From NCBI RefSeq assembly GCF_004339525.1, contig NZ_SMGE01000001.1, positions 5,022,001 to 5,086,000 of the forward strand: a stretch of DNA of 64,000 bases, written 5' to 3'. The notes beneath the pieces were generated by a model, which saw only the letters and a list, made by a program, of their open reading frames with translations, ran no database searches and was not told where the DNA came from. The DNA comes from Flavobacterium sp. 90 (GTDB lineage Bacteria > Bacteroidota > Bacteroidia > Flavobacteriales > Flavobacteriaceae). Below, piece by piece: positions 61,820 to 64,000 of this stretch; within the stretch, counting starts at the first letter, position 1, and every line of letters begins with the position of its first letter. The position numbers were made by a program, and so were the translations under genes.

Positions 61820-62353
61820 ATGGAAACAACAAATTTTAAAATCGTAAGCTCAAATAGCAACGTAGAATGGACTGGTAGAAAAGTTACTGGTGCTCATAAT
61901 GGTACAATTGGTATCAAAGAAGGTAATTTCATCTTGAATGGTGGAAAAGTAAAAGGAGGTAATATCGTAATTAATACCTCTACAATAAAAATTCTGGACA
62001 TTACAGATGCAGCAACAAACGAACAATTTGCCGGACATCTTGCTTCGGATGATTTTTTCTCTATCGAAAAATTTCCAACCGCATCTTTTGATATTCTTTC
62101 TGTAAAAGAGATTTCAGACAACACTTATTATCTTGAAGGCAATCTTACTATAAAAGACATTTCGCATGTTGTTGGTTTTGAAGCGAGTTTAGAAAATGCT
62201 GAAAATGCCATTACACTTTCGGGTAAATTGGTTATTGATCGTACCAAATATGATATCAGATTCCGTTCTGGGAATTTCTTCAAAGATTTGGGTGACACAT
62301 TGATTTACAATGATTTTGAATTGGATTTCAATATTACTGCACAAGCAATTTAA
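61820..62353 (+). CDS. YceI-like family protein
   Basis: Lipocalin-like barrel protein of 177 residues with no signal peptide, so cytoplasmic, unlike E. coli YceI. Family features: VEWTGRKVTGAHNGTIGIKE, GGNIVINTSTIKILD, HLASDDFFSIEKFPTASFDI, LEGNLTIKDISHVVGFEASL, DRTKYDIRFRSG. Members bind isoprenoids or similar lipids. It heads a compact run of small genes preceded by a Crp-type site. Confidence 0.93.
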   Translation: METTNFKIVSSNSNVEWTGRKVTGAHNGTIGIKEGNFILNGGKVKGGNIVINTSTIKILDITDAATNEQFAGHLASDDFFSIEKFPTASFDILSVKEISDNTYYLEGNLTIKDISHVVGFEASLENAENAITLSGKLVIDRTKYDIRFRSGNFFKDLGDTLIYNDFELDFNITAQAI

Positions 62354-62379
62354 TTTAGAACAATTTAAAAACTAAAGTC

Positions 62380-62598
62380 ATGCCTTACGTAAAAATAGAA
62401 TTGACCCGCGAAGGAGTAACCCGCGAGCAAAAACAGGAATTAATAAGCGGAATAACCAACTTAATTACAGACGTTTTAAACAAAGATCCGCACTTAACTC
62501 ACGTTGTAATTCAGGAAATCGAATTGGACGATTGGGGTTACGCAGGAGAACAAGTATCAGTATTAAGAGAAAAAGGCATTACAGCCGATAAAAAATAA
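62380..62598 (+). CDS. 4-oxalocrotonate tautomerase-like protein
   Basis: Tautomerase of 72 residues. After loss of the initiator Met, the catalytic amino-terminal Pro is exposed (MPYVKIELTREGVTREQK). LTHVVIQEIELDDWGYAGE matches the family middle region. It catalyses keto-enol tautomerisation in related proteins; the natural substrate is unknown. It is 26 bp after the YceI gene and 5 bp before the SDR gene, consistent with an operon. Confidence 0.92.
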   Translation: MPYVKIELTREGVTREQKQELISGITNLITDVLNKDPHLTHVVIQEIELDDWGYAGEQVSVLREKGITADKK

Positions 62599-62603
62599 AG
62601 ATC

Positions 62604-63338
62604 ATGAAAAAACAAACCATAATAGTTACCGGAGCAGCATCCGGAATAGGAAAAGGAATCGCCAAATATTTTTTGGACAGAGGAGATAATGTTGTCATCA
62701 ATTCATTAACGCCAAGCGCATTAGAAAGTGCTTTTAATGAATTTGGAGCGGGAGATAATCTTGCAATGTTTGCCGGAGACGTGAGTAATGTTGAAACCGG
62801 AAAACAATTAGTTGCTTTAGCCATCCAAAAATTCGGATCAGCAGATGTATTGGTGAATAATGCGGGAATCTTTGATAGCAAACCATTTCTGGAAGTTGAT
62901 GAAGCCTATTTGGATAAATTTCTGAAAACGAACCTTAAAGGAACATTTTTTACAACACAAGCCGTGATTCCGCAAATGCTGGAACAAAAAGGAGGTGTCG
63001 TAATCAATATCGGAACACCGTTAGTAAATCACGGATTGGGCGGATGGCCAGCTTCGGCTCCAGTTTCGAGTAAAGGAGCAATTCACGCCTTGTCGATTCA
63101 GTTAGCAGCGGAATTTGGAAAACAAAATATTCGCATAAATACCGTTGCACCAGGCGTTATTAGAACTCCAATGCACGGTGACAAGGCAGATCAGAGTGCA
63201 GGTTTACATTTATTAAATCGAGTAGGAGAGATCGACGATGTTGCCGAAATGGTTTATACCGTAGCAAAAAGCAACTTTATTACGGGAACAATTATCAATG
63301 TTGACGGAGGTAAAGCAGCCGGACATAATTTAAATTAA
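62604..63338 (+). CDS. SDR-family protein lacking the catalytic Tyr
   Basis: Cytoplasmic 244-residue short-chain dehydrogenase-like protein. The nucleotide-binding motif GAASGIGKGIAKYF and NNAG in VLVNNAGIFD are intact. At the active site, where Tyr-x3-Lys is expected, the sequence is SAPVSSKGAIHAL: Lys157 is kept but Pro153 takes the place of Tyr, and the usual catalytic Ser is replaced in INIGTPLVNHG. The later PGVIRTPMHGD and INVDGG segments are normal. It may bind NAD(P) without classic SDR catalysis, or use another residue. Read directly from the DNA around 63049-63075. Confidence 0.88.
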   Translation: MKKQTIIVTGAASGIGKGIAKYFLDRGDNVVINSLTPSALESAFNEFGAGDNLAMFAGDVSNVETGKQLVALAIQKFGSADVLVNNAGIFDSKPFLEVDEAYLDKFLKTNLKGTFFTTQAVIPQMLEQKGGVVINIGTPLVNHGLGGWPASAPVSSKGAIHALSIQLAAEFGKQNIRINTVAPGVIRTPMHGDKADQSAGLHLLNRVGEIDDVAEMVYTVAKSNFITGTIINVDGGKAAGHNLN

Positions 63339-63339
63339 G

Positions 63340-63795
63340 TTGAAAACTTTTGCAATACTAATAGCTTTCATGTCCTGCTTAACGGCAGGACTTAAAGCAC
63401 AAAATAAAATTAAAATGGAAAATCAACAAGACGAAATAAAAGCAATAACTGAGGTAGTAGAAAACTACTATTTTAAAGGAATTTATGAAGGAGACGAAAT
63501 GTTGCTGGGAAGTATTTTTCATCCTGGATCGCTACTTTTTGGTGATGTAAAAGGACAACCTTACTTCAAAACTGTAGATTTGTATTTGGATGGCGTAAAA
63601 AACAGACAAAGTCCAAAAGACTCCGGAAAACCTTTTAAAGGCGAAATTCTGAATATAAAAGTCGTGAATTCTATCGCTGTAGCGGAATTAAATGTTAAAA
63701 TGTACGACTTTAACTATCGGGATTTTTTATCTTTCCATAAGATTGATGGCAAATGGATTATTGTCAATAAAATGCTCACAGACATTAGCGAATAA
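63340..63795 (+). CDS. NTF2-like (lumazine-binding-type) protein, TTG start
   Basis: Protein of 151 residues of the SnoaL/NTF2-like fold (VVENYYFKGIYEGDEMLLGSI, FHPGSLLFGDVKGQPYF, VNSIAVAELNVKMYDFNYRD, DGKWIIVNKMLTD). The longest form starts at TTG 63340, one base after the SDR stop, and yields a signal peptide (MKTFAILIAFMSC...LKAQ). Internal ATGs at 63370 and 63415 are alternatives; the last gives a cytoplasmic protein with only the NTF2 domain. The signal peptide favours the TTG start. The function is unknown. Confidence 0.78.
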   Translation: MKTFAILIAFMSCLTAGLKAQNKIKMENQQDEIKAITEVVENYYFKGIYEGDEMLLGSIFHPGSLLFGDVKGQPYFKTVDLYLDGVKNRQSPKDSGKPFKGEILNIKVVNSIAVAELNVKMYDFNYRDFLSFHKIDGKWIIVNKMLTDISE

Positions 63796-63811
63796 TTTAA
63801 ATTTTAAAGCG

Positions 63812-64000
63812 ATGTGGTACAATACAAAAGCTAAAGAATTATTAGGAATTGACTATCCGATTTTACAAGGACCTTTTGGCGGTAATTTATCAACCGTAGA
63901 ATTAACTGCAACAGTTTCTAATCTTGGCGGATTAGGCGGTTATGGAGCTTATACTTTGAGTCCGCAGGAAATTTATGAAGCAGACAAACAAATAAAAGCA
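63812..64000 (+). CDS. Nitronate monooxygenase (2-nitropropane dioxygenase), 5' part
   Basis: An open frame of 63 codons runs to the window end without a stop. The N-terminus AKELLGIDYPILQGPFGGN, then ELTATVSNLGGLGGYGAYTL matches the start of FMN-dependent nitronate monooxygenases (PILQGPM-like and NAGGLG-like motifs). It is 16 bp after the NTF2-like gene and belongs to the same run. The remaining two thirds or more of the protein lie outside the window. Confidence 0.85.
   Translation, partial: MWYNTKAKELLGIDYPILQGPFGGNLSTVELTATVSNLGGLGGYGAYTLSPQEIYEADKQIKA

Overview
The window looks like chromosome of a Flavobacterium-type member of the Bacteroidota. The DNA is AT-rich. It carries gliding/type IX secretion motor genes gldL and gldM, two SusC/SusD pairs, short Crp/Fnr regulators, and promoters of the TTTG...TAnnTTTG kind used by Bacteroidota. 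Its intergenic regions are crowded with several families of short palindromic repeats. No rRNA, tRNA, CRISPR array, prophage or replication origin was recognised.

Layout. (1) 101-2718: an aldo/keto reductase and a GlcG/HbpS-like (DUF336) protein, then a Crp/Fnr regulator. (2) 3273-26018: a large polysaccharide utilization locus. It has an apparent five-gene operon (clan GH-D alpha-galactosidase-like enzyme, SGNH acetylesterase with an inserted jelly-roll domain, GH36 alpha-galactosidase, GntR-type sensor-regulator, sodium/sugar symporter). After a repeat-rich gap come susC, susD, a GH2 enzyme with an inserted CBM32-like domain, a GH95 fucosidase and a GH92 mannosidase. A 30-bp box (28/30 identical) at the start of both halves (3225-3254 and 13184-13213) suggests they share one regulator. 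(3) 26310-28544: a gldL-gldM pair on the minus strand without gldK or gldN beside it. (4) 29082-38345: AraC regulator, MFS sugar porter and a large cytoplasmic DUF5107-TPR protein on the minus strand, diverging from an aldose 1-epimerase and a GH97 enzyme. (5) 38440-39271: a tandem array of four nested palindromes, with solo relatives at 1713-1870 and 12643-12800.

(6) 39594-48657: an ECF sigma factor, FecR anti-sigma factor, STN-containing SusC, SusD and a secreted protein fusing a GDPD/PI-PLC-like barrel to an alkaline phosphatase. This looks like a signal-controlled uptake locus for a phosphorylated substrate. A composite motif with identical spacing precedes both the sigma and the anti-sigma gene. 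(7) 48807-49559: a lone protein with a TIR/nucleoside-deoxyribosyltransferase-like fold. (8) 49921-55527: an HxlR regulator divergent from an SDR, then an exported epoxide hydrolase, an exported cupin, an exported alpha/beta hydrolase and an Ohr-type peroxidase. The two hydrolases share a duplicated promoter module. (9) 55891-57655: a LytS/LytTR two-component pair. (10) 57913-58953: an intact IS481-family insertion sequence with imperfect terminal inverted repeats and a 5-bp target duplication, sitting inside one copy of a local palindromic repeat. (11) 59133-64000: DUF1223 and DoxX proteins, a Crp/Fnr regulator, then a compact run of YceI, tautomerase, a short-chain dehydrogenase lacking its catalytic Tyr, an NTF2-like protein and the start of a nitronate monooxygenase cut by the window end.

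Functions are assigned from motifs, length, gene order and family knowledge only; no database search was run. Substrate predictions and regulator-to-site assignments are inference.
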